From: Nitrobium sp046350935
GTDB lineage: Bacteria > Nitrospirota > Thermodesulfovibrionia > Thermodesulfovibrionales > Dissulfurispiraceae
Length of the DNA stretch: 64,000 nt
Assembly (NCBI GenBank): GCA_046350935.1
Contig: JAXLZK010000015.1
Location: 1 to 64,000 of the forward strand
Direction: 5' to 3'
Part shown: in pieces, positions 33,670-42,139 of the stretch
Position numbering within the stretch: the first letter of the stretch is position 1
Layout: the number at the start of each line of letters is the position of its first letter
Notes under the pieces: generated by a model
What the model was told of the DNA's origin: nothing
Database searches by the model: none
The model's input: only the letters and a program-made list of their open reading frames with translations
Program-made: the position numbers and the translations under genes

Positions 33670-34419
33670 TTACCTCAAAGACTTTATGGGACCTTCCGTG
33701 CCTCCGGTGATAAACTGACGCACCGCGGGGTCGGGGGAGCTTTTGATCTCTTCAGGCGTCCCCACCGCAACGATCCTCCCCCCGTACAGCATCGCCACTT
33801 TGTCGGCCACCTCGAAAATCTCGGGGATCTCGTGGCTGATGATGATGCCGGTAAAGCCGTATTTCCGGTGCGTGTTCACAATCAGGGTATGGATGGAATG
33901 GAGGATGATGGGGTCCAGCCCCGTTGTCGGCTCGTCGAAAAAAACGATGGACGGCTCGGTGATGAGCGCCCGCGCCAGGGCGACCCGCCTCTTCATCCCG
34001 CCGCTGATCTCGGAGGGATACTTCTCCCCGATCCCCCGCAGGCCCACGTCCTCAAGGGCGCGCAGGCCCTTCTCCCTGATCTCCTCTCCGTCGAGGCGGG
34101 TCTTTTCCCGCAAAGGAAAGACCACGTTGTCGTAAATAGTCATGGAATCGAACAGCGCGCTCCCCTGGAAGACGACGCCGAACTTCTCCCGCACCCTGTC
34201 CAGCTCCCTGCCGCGGAGTGCGGTGATGTCCACTCCGTCCACCAGGACGCGCCCGCTGTCGGGCTTCAGCAGCCCCATGAGATGTTTCAGCAGGACGCTC
34301 TTCCCCCCGCCGCTCTCGCCGATAATCGCCAGCAGCTCCCCGTTCGCAACGGACAGGGAGATCCCCTTCAGGACCTTCTGTCCTTTGAACGATTTTTCAA
34401 GGCTGACGGCTTCGATCAT
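33670..34419 (-). CDS. mlaF: Phospholipid ABC transporter ATPase MlaF
   Basis: 249 residues. ABC ATPase signatures: Walker A GESGGGKSVLLKHL, signature ISGGMKRRVALARAL, Walker B IVFFDEPTTGLDP, and the switch His in IIISHEIPE. These are typical of the MlaF/Ttg2A clade. Powers lipid transfer by the MlaE-D complex. Twelve bases separate it from mlaE. Confidence 0.95.
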   Translation of the reverse strand: MIEAVSLEKSFKGQKVLKGISLSVANGELLAIIGESGGGKSVLLKHLMGLLKPDSGRVLVDGVDITALRGRELDRVREKFGVVFQGSALFDSMTIYDNVVFPLREKTRLDGEEIREKGLRALEDVGLRGIGEKYPSEISGGMKRRVALARALITEPSIVFFDEPTTGLDPIILHSIHTLIVNTHRKYGFTGIIISHEIPEIFEVADKVAMLYGGRIVAVGTPEEIKSSPDPAVRQFITGGTEGPIKSLR

Positions 34420-34431
34420 TCCCGCATTCCC

Positions 34432-35214
34432 TTATACGATGAGCACCGAACCGAGGAAGTAGTCCCATATGAGGATCAGGATGGACGACATCACCACCGC
34501 CCCGGTCGTAGACCGGCTCACTCCCTCCGCCCCGTAGCCCGTCTCATCGGTATGGTACCCTTTGTAACAGGAAATCCAGGAAACGATGATCCCGAAGCAG
34601 AGGGATTTGTAAATGCCTATCCTGATGTCCTGCATGTCCACGAAACTCTCCATCTGCGAGAAATAGGTCCCCTCGCCCAGACCCAGGAGCTTGACCCCCA
34701 CCAGGTAGCCCCCATAAATCCCGACCACATCGAAAATCGCCCCCAGCAAGGGAAAGACGAGGAAGGCGGCGACGAGGTTGGGGACCACGAGGTAGCGCAT
34801 CGGGTTGAGGGCCATCGAGACGAGGGCGTCGATCTGCTCCGAGATCCGCATGATGCCTATTTCCGCGGTGAGAGCGGAACCCGCCCTCCCCGTCACCATT
34901 AAAGCGGACAGCACCGGCCCCAGCTCCCGTATCAGGGTAAGGGCGATGGCGGGGCCGAGCAGGGCCTCGGAGCCGAACTTCCTGAGCGTATAGAAAAGCT
35001 GTATGGCGAGGACCATGCCGGTGAATGCCCCGGTGAGGAGAATAACCATGATGGATCTCGTGCCGAAAAAACGTATCTGGCGCAGGAGCAGCCGGAGCTT
35101 GAAAGGCGGCACAAAAACGAGAGCCAGCGCGTTCACCAGAAAGAGGATCATCCGCCCCATCGTCCGCAGGGTCGCCAGCGCCCACGAGCCTAAAATTCTC
35201 AATAGTTTTTCCAT
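34432..35214 (-). CDS. mlaE: Phospholipid ABC transporter permease MlaE
   Basis: 260 residues with the MlaE family pattern: FTGMVLAIQLFYTLRKFG, ELGPVLSALMVTGRAGSALTAEIG and EQIDALVSMALNPMRYLVVP in segments, and five or six membrane helices. First gene of the cluster, with a promoter about 50 bases upstream. No good Shine-Dalgarno is visible before the ATG. Confidence 0.95.
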   Translation of the reverse strand: MEKLLRILGSWALATLRTMGRMILFLVNALALVFVPPFKLRLLLRQIRFFGTRSIMVILLTGAFTGMVLAIQLFYTLRKFGSEALLGPAIALTLIRELGPVLSALMVTGRAGSALTAEIGIMRISEQIDALVSMALNPMRYLVVPNLVAAFLVFPLLGAIFDVVGIYGGYLVGVKLLGLGEGTYFSQMESFVDMQDIRIGIYKSLCFGIIVSWISCYKGYHTDETGYGAEGVSRSTTGAVVMSSILILIWDYFLGSVLIV

Positions 35215-35263
35215 ATTTCTTCGGTCGAACAGGGAGTTTTCAAGGCTTTGTTTCTTTTTCTAA

Positions 35264-35292
35264 ATAATATGGGGAAACCCCTGTGATGTCAA
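35264..35292 (-). promoter_or_regulatory. sigma70-type promoter of mlaEFDC
   Basis: Minus strand: TTGACA (35292-35287), 17-base spacer, TATTAT (35269-35264). Predicted 5' leader about 45 bases to the mlaE ATG. Confidence 0.7.
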
Positions 35293-35435
35293 CGCAGCCG
35301 ATCCACGGAGGCGGAGATACACTGTACACTTCTTTGCTGCATGATGTCAATGATGTAGCGCAGGCACGAAGTGCCTCATTAAGGGGGGAGAAAAAGGAGC
35401 GCGTTTCGCGGGGAACCGGACGGGCCGGACAGGCT

Positions 35436-35753
35436 TCACAACACGGTCGTGTCGCTCAGCTCCACGAGCCCCTTCTTCACGATCTCTTCGACGTCGGGGA
35501 GCACGGACCGGATCTTCTCCTCGGAATCCACCACCTCGATCTTGATCGGCAGCGCTGTCGAAAGGTCGAGGATTTTCGAGGTATGGAACACCCTGTCGCT
35601 CCCGTAGCCGGCAATGCCGCGGAAGGCGCTGACCCCCGAGATCCCCTTCCGGTAGAAGAGGTCCATCAGCACCTCATAGACAGGCTTCCCTTCGTACTTA
35701 TCCGTTTCATCGATATACACGGTGAGTTTTTTTGCTGCCCTCTCTTTTGCCAT
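35436..35753 (-). CDS. DUF190 protein, probable fluoride-resistance partner of CrcB
   Basis: 105 residues matching DUF190: KKLTVYIDETDKYEGKPVYE, LMDLFYRKGISGVSAFRGIAGYG in pieces, LPIKIEVVDSEEKI, and a C-terminal GLVELSDTTVL. Structurally PII-like. Genes of this family commonly sit next to crcB, as here (9 bases between them), and are thought to help in fluoride resistance. GGGGGAG serves as Shine-Dalgarno. Confidence 0.88.
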   Translation of the reverse strand: MAKERAAKKLTVYIDETDKYEGKPVYEVLMDLFYRKGISGVSAFRGIAGYGSDRVFHTSKILDLSTALPIKIEVVDSEEKIRSVLPDVEEIVKKGLVELSDTTVL

Positions 35754-35762
35754 CTCCCCCTC

Positions 35763-36137
35763 CTACAGCGCCCTGGATAGGAACTCCCCCGCTTTCAGCG
35801 CGGCAAACCCCGCGGCGACACTCAAAAAGATATTGAGGAAAGCGAGCAGCCACTCCCCGTCCCTGACCAGGGCTCCCGTTTCGAACTCGAAGGCGGAGAA
35901 AGTGGTGTACGCCCCGAGGAACCCGACCACCAGGAAGAGCCGCCATTGCGGCGCAACCATGAGCTTCTCGGTAAACAGGGCCATCAGCAGCCCGATAAAA
36001 AAACTGCCGCTGACATTGATGAAAAAGGTGCCCAGGGGGAACATCCTTCCCCACCTCTGGCTGATCCAGGCCCCGAGTGCATAGCGGACGACCGCCCCCA
36101 GAAACCCTCCGGCCCCGATGATCAGGTAGTGATGCAT
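35763..36137 (-). CDS. crcB: Fluoride export channel CrcB/Fluc
   Basis: 124 residues, four membrane helices. Fluc motifs: GGFLGAVVRYALG at the N-terminus, GTFFINVSGSFFIGLL (the pore Asn), and GFLGAYTTFSAFEFE (Phe-box and Na-site region). It forms a dual-topology dimer that exports fluoride. It stands with DUF190 as a two-gene unit. A weak fluoride-riboswitch-like pattern lies upstream (see findings). Confidence 0.93.
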   Translation of the reverse strand: MHHYLIIGAGGFLGAVVRYALGAWISQRWGRMFPLGTFFINVSGSFFIGLLMALFTEKLMVAPQWRLFLVVGFLGAYTTFSAFEFETGALVRDGEWLLAFLNIFLSVAAGFAALKAGEFLSRAL

Positions 36138-36264
36138 GCGCCGCCGCCCCTTCTCCTCTCAGGGGGGAAAGGTGCTCTTTCCTCCTCCCGTATCCTCCCG
36201 GTCATGACTCCGTCTATTAAAACACTCTCCGGGCGAAAAAGCCATCCGCCCCCCCCTTTCCCGC

Positions 36265-37569
36265 TCAACGGCCGTTGTACTCCTTGACGGCGAGTTTCGT
36301 CCGCTTCACCTTTTCGGGGTCGTACCCGGAGTGGAGGGCGGAGAAGACGGAGTTGTTCGTGAGCAGGGGGTCGATTCCGTCGTCGATTTCGCCCTTCCGC
36401 ACCAACTCCTCCCACACGCGGGTGCCCCGGATGGGGGAGAACTCCGCAAGATGGACCGTCACCCCGAGGGACTGCAGGAACCCGACTCCCTCTTCCACCT
36501 CTCCCCACTCCTGTCCGGGCAAACCGTACAGGAGATACGCACCCAACTCCCTCTTGTCAAACCCCTCTGCCTGCAGCAGCCGCACCGCCCTTTCGAAGTC
36601 CCGGCAATTTATTTTGCCTCCGGTCTCCCTCTGCCGCTCCTCATTCACTGTTTCGAGGCTCAGGCGCAGGGTCCTGAAGCCCGTCTCTCTCATCAGGCGA
36701 GCGGTCTTCCTGTCGATGCACCGCGCATGCAGGCCGTTCGGGCAGTGGAAGTTGAGCGCAAGCCCCTTCTCCCGCACGCCTTCGAGCAGGGGCACGAGGG
36801 ACCTGTCCGCATCCAGAAGGAGGGCGTCGTCGTAGAAAGCGTACTCGCGGACTCCTATGTCGTACAGCTCCCCGATCTCCCGCAGGACTTCGAGGGGAGG
36901 ACGCCTCTCGCAGACCGGCGCCAGGAGCGCCGAGGCGCAGTACGGGCAGGCGCAGGGGCAGCCGGTGGAGAGCTGAAGAGGCGCGAAAGGAAAGTGCTGA
37001 TAGAGCCCGAGACGGTAATAGGGAAGAGGCCCTCCCTTCCTCTTCTTTTTCATCCTGAAACCGAAGGTGGACAGGGCGAAGACGAGGTTCCGGGAGAGCC
37101 CGCCCCGGTAGATGAAGTCCGCTCCCGAACAGGCGAGGGCGTGTTCGGGGTACAGCGTCGCGTAGATCCCTCCGAGCACGACGGGGATGTCGCCCAGGAC
37201 CTCCCGTATCACTTCGGTCGCCCTGACGACTCCGGGGTACCAGTATCCCATGAGGGAGGTCATCAGGACACAGTCGAAGGCACCCTGCTCCCTGATGCTC
37301 CGCGCGAGATCGTCTATGCCGATCCCGTATCTTTTGTACCTGAGCCCGACGCTCCGCAGGGCCTCGGGCTTCTCCACCTCTTCGGCCCTGAACCGTCCCG
37401 TTCCGTATCGCCGCGGCGCCCCCGCATCGGTGCAATCGATAAGGGAGATATCCGCCTCGAAGCCGCTCAGGTATTCGGCGACCCTGAGGAGGCCCAGCGG
37501 CCTCGCCCAGAGATTATAAGCGGCAAAGTCGTATATCCAAGGATTGACGAGAAGTATTCTCAGCCTCAT
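36265..37569 (-). CDS. B12-binding-domain radical SAM protein
   Basis: About 434 residues from the ATG at 37569 (a GTG at 37581 is an alternative). N-terminal Rossmann-like B12-binding domain (RILLVNPWIYDFAAYN...VLGGIYATLYPEHAL), then a radical SAM barrel with the cluster motif TGCPCACPYC (CX3CX2C), LRLSLETVN and YLLYGLPGQEW. The DxHxxG cobalamin-lower-ligand motif is not evident, so cobalamin may not be bound. No neighbour reveals the substrate. Divergently transcribed from prmA. Confidence 0.85.
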   Translation of the reverse strand: MRLRILLVNPWIYDFAAYNLWARPLGLLRVAEYLSGFEADISLIDCTDAGAPRRYGTGRFRAEEVEKPEALRSVGLRYKRYGIGIDDLARSIREQGAFDCVLMTSLMGYWYPGVVRATEVIREVLGDIPVVLGGIYATLYPEHALACSGADFIYRGGLSRNLVFALSTFGFRMKKKRKGGPLPYYRLGLYQHFPFAPLQLSTGCPCACPYCASALLAPVCERRPPLEVLREIGELYDIGVREYAFYDDALLLDADRSLVPLLEGVREKGLALNFHCPNGLHARCIDRKTARLMRETGFRTLRLSLETVNEERQRETGGKINCRDFERAVRLLQAEGFDKRELGAYLLYGLPGQEWGEVEEGVGFLQSLGVTVHLAEFSPIRGTRVWEELVRKGEIDDGIDPLLTNNSVFSALHSGYDPEKVKRTKLAVKEYNGR

Positions 37570-37597
37570 AGTACGCACCACTCCGCGGAAGCACCAT

Positions 37598-37627
37598 TTG
37601 TCAGTTTCCTATTATAAAAGGTATAGT
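37598..37627 (+). promoter_or_regulatory. sigma70-type promoter of prmA
   Basis: TTGTCA (37598-37603), 18-base spacer, TATAGT (37622-37627). Downstream, AAGGAG (37638-37643) stands 6 bases before a GTG at 37650 that opens a frame overlapping prmA, whereas the prmA ATG at 37711 has no clear Shine-Dalgarno. Confidence 0.55.
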
Positions 37628-37710
37628 AAAATATAAGAAGGAGCAAACAGTGCGGCCGCGGGCCGCCTTCCCCAGCATCTGCCTCCTCCTGTTACATCAC
37701 GGAAACCGCC

Positions 37711-38520
37711 ATGGGATACTACGAATTCACCATCACCGTCGCCGACGAGTCCAGGGACGCCCTTGTGGAGAGGATGTCGCGGGCGGGCTGTCTCGGGGCT
37801 GTCGAGACCGACGGCACGCTCATCGCCTATTTTACGGACCATACCGGGATCGGCAGAATCCTTGAGGAGCTGGAGCGCTCCCGGGCCGCGCTCGAAGGGG
37901 CGGGACTCCCTTCCGGGTTCGCCTTCGGGTACGTCTTCCTCTCTGAACGGGACTGGAACGAATCGTGGAAAAAGAAGTTCGAGCCCATTTTCGTCGGGGA
38001 GAACCTTGCCGTCGTGCCGCCGTGGGACGCCTCCGACACCGGCCGCATGACCCTTGTCATCGATCCGGGGATGGCGTTCGGAACAGGGCATCACGAAACA
38101 ACGAAAAACTGCCTCGCCCTTCTCGAAAGGCTGGTGCGGGAAGGCGCCGGAGGCTCTTTTGTCGCCGCCTCAAAGCTGGGATTCGAGCGGGTGGTGGGCG
38201 TCGACGTAGACCCTCTCGCCGTCGCTGCGGCGCACCGCAATATCGCGGAAAACCGTCTCGGGAACGTACAGATCAGGGAGGGGGGCCTCTCTGTAGTGGA
38301 GGGCTCCTTCGACATAATCGCCGCCAATATCCTGAAAGAAACCCTTCTGGGTATGGCGCCCGGCATCGCCGCCCGGCTGAAGAGGCCGGGCGCCGCCCTT
38401 CTCTCCGGCATGCTGACCGGCCAGGAGGACGAGGTGCTCGCGGCTATGGAGCGGGAAGGTCTCCGGTGCAGGGAGAAGGTAGTGGACGGGCGGTGGGTTT
38501 CGTTGATCGTTTCTCATTGA
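37711..38520 (+). CDS. prmA: Ribosomal protein L11 methyltransferase PrmA, SAM motif I missing
   Basis: 269 residues. The N-terminal substrate-binding domain is normal (MGYYEFTITVADE, ERDWNESWKKKFEPIFVG). The catalytic domain begins as expected (VIDPGMAFGTGHHETTKNCL) and continues with VVGVDVDPLAV and FDIIAANIL (the NxxAN-type catalytic motif). Between them the expected LDxGxGxGxLA glycine-rich SAM-binding loop is absent: the protein goes straight from GGSF to VAASKLGFERVVG. This is an in-frame loss of about 11 residues at 38160/38161. It would be predicted to abolish SAM binding unless this is an assembly error. The ATG is chosen by family alignment. Confidence 0.88.
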   Translation: MGYYEFTITVADESRDALVERMSRAGCLGAVETDGTLIAYFTDHTGIGRILEELERSRAALEGAGLPSGFAFGYVFLSERDWNESWKKKFEPIFVGENLAVVPPWDASDTGRMTLVIDPGMAFGTGHHETTKNCLALLERLVREGAGGSFVAASKLGFERVVGVDVDPLAVAAAHRNIAENRLGNVQIREGGLSVVEGSFDIIAANILKETLLGMAPGIAARLKRPGAALLSGMLTGQEDEVLAAMEREGLRCREKVVDGRWVSLIVSH

Positions 38521-38545
38521 CAAATCACCGCTTAATCGGTACAAT
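38517..38545 (+). promoter_or_regulatory. sigma70-type promoter of yceD-rpmF-plsX-fabH
   Basis: TTGACA (38517-38522), 17-base spacer, TACAAT (38540-38545). The -35 box overlaps the prmA stop codon. Predicted start near 38552, 28 bases before yceD. Confidence 0.7.
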
Positions 38546-38579
38546 TATAAACTTAGCTTTATTTTTCATTGGTTTTGCT

Positions 38580-39089
38580 ATGAAAATCATTGTTTCTGAA
38601 ATACCGGAAGAGGGAATGGCGCTCGATGTCGAAGAGACTATCCACTCCGAGCTGGTAAAGGTAGTCTCTCCAGCCCGTGCATCCCTGAGGATCGAAAAGA
38701 GGGAGGCGGAAGTGCTGGTGCAGGGGGAGGTGCAGGCGGAAGTGGAGCTGCAGTGCAGCAGGTGTCTGCAGGGCTTTACGGTTCCCGTGCGCTCCTCCCT
38801 CTCCGTTGTGTACGACCCTGCGGAGAGCATCAGCAGGGAGGAAAACTATTCCCTGAAGGGAGACGAGCTCGACATGGGCTTTTACCGGAACGACACCCTC
38901 GACCTGAACGATCTGCTCCTGGAGCAGATGCTGCTGAACATTCCCATGAAGCCCCTCTGCAGGCCGGACTGCAAGGGAATCTGCCCGCAGTGCGGGAAAG
39001 ACCTCACCGCTGAGAAGTGCGCCTGTGAGGTTTCCGAGATAGATCCGAGAATGAAAGTGCTGGAACAATTACTAAAAAGAAAGGAGTAA
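38580..39089 (+). CDS. yceD: YceD/DUF177 family 23S rRNA-accumulation protein
   Basis: 169 residues. DUF177 features: VELQCSRCLQGFTVPV (CxxC) in the first half, YDPAESIS, DTLDLNDLLLEQMLLNIPMKPLC, and a terminal zinc-like cluster CRPDCKGICPQCG with a later CAC. The gene precedes rpmF and the fatty-acid genes, an arrangement conserved in many bacteria. The family is linked to 23S rRNA maturation and to L32. The ATG at 38580 gives the family N-terminus (MKIIVSEIPEEG). Confidence 0.88.
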   Translation: MKIIVSEIPEEGMALDVEETIHSELVKVVSPARASLRIEKREAEVLVQGEVQAEVELQCSRCLQGFTVPVRSSLSVVYDPAESISREENYSLKGDELDMGFYRNDTLDLNDLLLEQMLLNIPMKPLCRPDCKGICPQCGKDLTAEKCACEVSEIDPRMKVLEQLLKRKE

Positions 39090-39093
39090 CACG

Positions 39094-39282
39094 ATGGCAA
39101 ACCCAACACATCGGCATACACGGTCGCGGAGGGACAAGAGGAGGGCAAACTGGAAGGGGCAGGCCCCTACCCTGGTGGAGTGCCCCGAGTGCAAGGAGAT
39201 GAAGCTCCCGCACCGGGTATGCGCCCACTGCGGCACCTACGACAAGAAAAAGATCCTTGAGGTAGTCTCCAAGGAGCTATGA
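39094..39282 (+). CDS. rpmF: 50S ribosomal protein L32
   Basis: 62 residues: MANPTHRHTRSRRDKRRA is the typical basic start, followed by a zinc-binding form with CPEC and CAHC pairs. AAGGAG lies before the ATG. Its stop overlaps the plsX start (ATGA). Confidence 0.97.
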   Translation: MANPTHRHTRSRRDKRRANWKGQAPTLVECPECKEMKLPHRVCAHCGTYDKKKILEVVSKEL

Positions 39283-40292
39283 GAGTCGCCCTCGATGCCA
39301 TGGGGGGAGACTTTGCGCCTGACGTCACCATAGCAGGCGCCATTGAGGCGGTAAGCGAGTACGATCTTGAAGTCATCCTTGTGGGGGATAAACAGAAGCT
39401 GAACGACGCCCTCTCGGGAAAGCGCTATCCGGCCAATAAACTGTCTGTCTTCCATGCATCGGAAGTGGTGGAGATGGATGCGTCGCCTTCCACCGCCCTC
39501 AGGAAGAAAAAGGACTCCTCAATCCGCAGGGCGGTGGAGCTGGTCAGGAACGGGGAGGCGGACGCCGCGGTCAGCGCCGGCAATTCAGGGGTCGCCATGG
39601 CGACCTCCCTCTTCGTACTGGGGAAGCTCCCCAATGTGGACAGGCCCGCCATCGCCACCCTCATGCCGTCCCTCACCGGGTTTTTCGTCCTCATGGATGC
39701 AGGGGCGAATGTAGACTGCAAACCCGAAAACCTCCTGCAGTTCGCCCACATGGGGAACGCCTATTACAAAGCCATCTTCAACGCCCCCTCTCCGCGGATC
39801 GCCCTCCTGAGCATCGGGGAGGAGGATACGAAGGGAAACGAGCTTACGAAGGAAGCCTTCAAGTGCCTGAAGAGCGCCGACATGAATTTCACCGGCAATA
39901 TCGAGGGGAAGGACATCTTCCTGGGCAACGCCGATGTCATCATTTGCGACGGTTTTATCGGCAATATCGTGCTGAAGGTGAGCGAGGGCCTTGCGGAGAC
40001 GATCATCAAGATGCTGAAACGGGAGATCGTCGGTATTACCACCGGGAAGCTGGGATACCTGATGATCAAGCCCGCCATCAGGAATTTCAAGAAGAGGACG
40101 GACTACTCGGAATACGGGGGGGCTCCCCTGCTCGGCATCAACGGGACCTGCATCATCAGCCATGGCCGCTCCTCGGCCAAGGCCATCAAGAACGCGGTCA
40201 AGGTCTCTGCGGAAATGGCAAAAAAGAAGGTGCACGAAATCATCGCCCATACCCTGATGGACTCCGCTCCCCGGGAGACATGCAATCCATGA
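39279..40292 (+). CDS. plsX: Phosphate acyltransferase PlsX
   Basis: 337 residues. Signature segments: MRVALDAMGGDFAPDVTIAGA, the AVSAGNSGVAMA loop, RPAIATLMPSL, DAGANVDCKPENLLQFA, GNELTKEAFKCL, CDGFIGNIVLKVSEGLAE in parts. It converts acyl-ACP to acyl-phosphate for glycerophospholipid synthesis. Coupled to rpmF upstream by ATGA, and its stop overlaps a possible fabH start. Confidence 0.97.
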   Translation: MRVALDAMGGDFAPDVTIAGAIEAVSEYDLEVILVGDKQKLNDALSGKRYPANKLSVFHASEVVEMDASPSTALRKKKDSSIRRAVELVRNGEADAAVSAGNSGVAMATSLFVLGKLPNVDRPAIATLMPSLTGFFVLMDAGANVDCKPENLLQFAHMGNAYYKAIFNAPSPRIALLSIGEEDTKGNELTKEAFKCLKSADMNFTGNIEGKDIFLGNADVIICDGFIGNIVLKVSEGLAETIIKMLKREIVGITTGKLGYLMIKPAIRNFKKRTDYSEYGGAPLLGINGTCIISHGRSSAKAIKNAVKVSAEMAKKKVHEIIAHTLMDSAPRETCNP

Positions 40293-41293
40293 GCAAAGGA
40301 CAGGGCAGCGGTATGGTAAAAGCCAGAATCATCGCCACCGGATCGTATCTTCCCGAAAAAGTGCTCACCAACCACGACCTCGAGAAGATGGTGGACACCT
40401 CCGACGAATGGATCACCGAACGGTCGGGAATAAAAGAAAGAAGGATCGCGGCAAAGGAGCAGACCACCTCCGACCTCGCCTATGAGGCCTCGAAAGCCGC
40501 CCTGAAACAGGCGGGGCTGAAGCCCGGCGAGATCGATATGATCATCGTCGCCACCGTAAGCGGCGACATGCCTTTCCCCTCCACCGCCTGCCTCCTGCAG
40601 AAGCGCCTGGAGGCGAAGAAGGCCGCGGGGTTCGACCTGAACGCGGCCTGCTCGGGGTTTCTCTACGCGCTCTCCGTGGGCGAGAGCTTTATCAAGGCCG
40701 GCGCCCACAAGAGGGTTCTGGTGGTCGGCGCGGAGGTCATCTCCAAATTCGTCGATTGGGAGGACAGGACCACCTGCGTCCTCTTCGGGGACGGCGCCGG
40801 GGCCGTCATCCTCGAAGCCGCCACCGGGGAGAGCGGCATCCTCTCCACCCATCTTCATTCAGACGGCACCCTGTGGGAAATGCTCGCCATCCCTGCGGGG
40901 GGGTCGAAAAACCCTCCCTCGAAAGATACGGTCAGGGAGAGGCTCCACTGCATCAAGATGAAGGGGAACGAGACTTTCAAGGTCGCGGTGCGCACGCTCG
41001 AAACCCTGGCAGCGGAGACCTTGAAAAACAACAAATTGAAGCCGGCGCAGCTCGCGGCCCTCATCCCCCATCAGGCGAATCTCCGTATCATCAAGGCGAC
41101 TGCGGAGCGGCTCGGACTCTCCATGGACAAGGTAGTGGTGAACCTCGACCGGTACGGGAATACTTCCGCAGCGTCCATTCCCATCGCCCTCGATGAGGCG
41201 GTGCGGACAGGAAGGGTCAGGACAGGCGACTACCTCCTTCTTGAAGCGTTCGGGGGAGGGCTCACCTGGGCGTCGGCGCTCATCAGGTGGTAG
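40289..41293 (+). CDS. fabH: Beta-ketoacyl-ACP synthase III FabH
   Basis: 334 residues from the ATG at 40289, which overlaps the plsX stop as ATGA; the ATG at 40313 (MVKARIIATGSYLPE) is an alternative nearer the family norm. Catalytic triad: Cys in AACSGFLYAL, His in IPHQANLRII, Asn in YGNTSAASIP. It starts fatty-acid synthesis by condensing acetyl-CoA with malonyl-ACP. Last gene of this plus-strand operon; fabD and acpS lie elsewhere in the window. Confidence 0.96.
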   Translation: MSKGQGSGMVKARIIATGSYLPEKVLTNHDLEKMVDTSDEWITERSGIKERRIAAKEQTTSDLAYEASKAALKQAGLKPGEIDMIIVATVSGDMPFPSTACLLQKRLEAKKAAGFDLNAACSGFLYALSVGESFIKAGAHKRVLVVGAEVISKFVDWEDRTTCVLFGDGAGAVILEAATGESGILSTHLHSDGTLWEMLAIPAGGSKNPPSKDTVRERLHCIKMKGNETFKVAVRTLETLAAETLKNNKLKPAQLAALIPHQANLRIIKATAERLGLSMDKVVVNLDRYGNTSAASIPIALDEAVRTGRVRTGDYLLLEAFGGGLTWASALIRW

Positions 41294-41356
41294 GCGGCAA
41301 AGGGATGCGGGCGGACGGCGTTCGGAGCGGGACCGGCCGCACCGTACAGTGACTCT

Positions 41357-42061
41357 CTATTCCCGGCTCCTCCGGGAACGCTTCGCCTTGTTCCTTTTAT
41401 AGTGCCTTATGTGCAGTATCCTGAACCATTTTTCGAGCTTGTCCCGGTACGCCATCGCGATCAGCACGACCACCAGGGCAACCCCCACCAGGAGAAAAAA
41501 CCTCCCGTACTGCTGCTGACGGATAAAGGAGCCCCCCAGCGTCAGCAGAATGGTCCCGAACAGTCTTCCCGTCCCCCCGATGATCAGGAACTCCGCCGTC
41601 GAGAGGTGCCCCAGCCCCAGGATGTAACAAAGGTAATCCTTGGGGAAGCCCGGTATGAGAAAGAGCAGGAAGACGAGAAAGGCCCCCTTGTGGTGGAGCA
41701 GATAATCGAAACGCCCTATGGTGCGGGCGTCCACGAACCTCTCTACGAAGGGCCTGCCGAAGGAGCGGGCCAAGGCGAAAGCGATGTAGGAGCCGACGGT
41801 CAGCCCGATGGTGGAGAGGAAGATTCCGAGGACCGGGCCGTACAGATACCCGCCGAGGAGCCCGGTCACCTCTCCCGGGACGGGAGCGGCAACCACCTGT
41901 GCGATCTGAAGGAGGATAAAGCCGATAAAGCCGAGGGGCCCCATGGAACCGAGGAAAGAGACCAGCCTCTTCTCGCTCAGAAAGAAATGGACAAGCCCAC
42001 TCTTATAGAAAAACAGCGTAATGCCGCCGATGAGGACCAGAGGAACGAGCGCTTTCAGCAA
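41357..42061 (-). CDS. TVP38/TMEM64 (DedA-like) membrane protein
   Basis: 234 residues with about six hydrophobic helices. The VTT/DedA pattern is present: APVPGEVTGLLGGYLYGPVLGIFLSTIG in parts, the reentrant E..GxxxG motif, FGRPFVERFV, and FLLFLIPGFPKDYLCYILG. The C-terminus is strongly basic (HYKRNKAKRSRRSRE). The family is linked to lipid scrambling or undecaprenyl-phosphate and phospholipid translocation; the substrate is not known here. Convergent with fabH. Confidence 0.85.
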   Translation of the reverse strand: MLKALVPLVLIGGITLFFYKSGLVHFFLSEKRLVSFLGSMGPLGFIGFILLQIAQVVAAPVPGEVTGLLGGYLYGPVLGIFLSTIGLTVGSYIAFALARSFGRPFVERFVDARTIGRFDYLLHHKGAFLVFLLFLIPGFPKDYLCYILGLGHLSTAEFLIIGGTGRLFGTILLTLGGSFIRQQQYGRFFLLVGVALVVVLIAMAYRDKLEKWFRILHIRHYKRNKAKRSRRSRE

Positions 42062-42139
42062 TACGCCGCTTTTTTTAGTGGTATCTCTTCTAATCGTACT
42101 CTCCCTCTTTGCGGACCTGCACAGCGTTCGCCGTTGTTC

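Noticed and set aside
36331..37617. 428-codon plus-strand frame
   Set aside because: Antisense to the radical SAM gene, which has the CX3CX2C motif.
41360..41378. TTCCCGG/CCGGGAA hairpin as fabH terminator
   Set aside because: Only 7 bp, no U-tract on the plus strand, and it lies in the coding end of the DedA-like gene.
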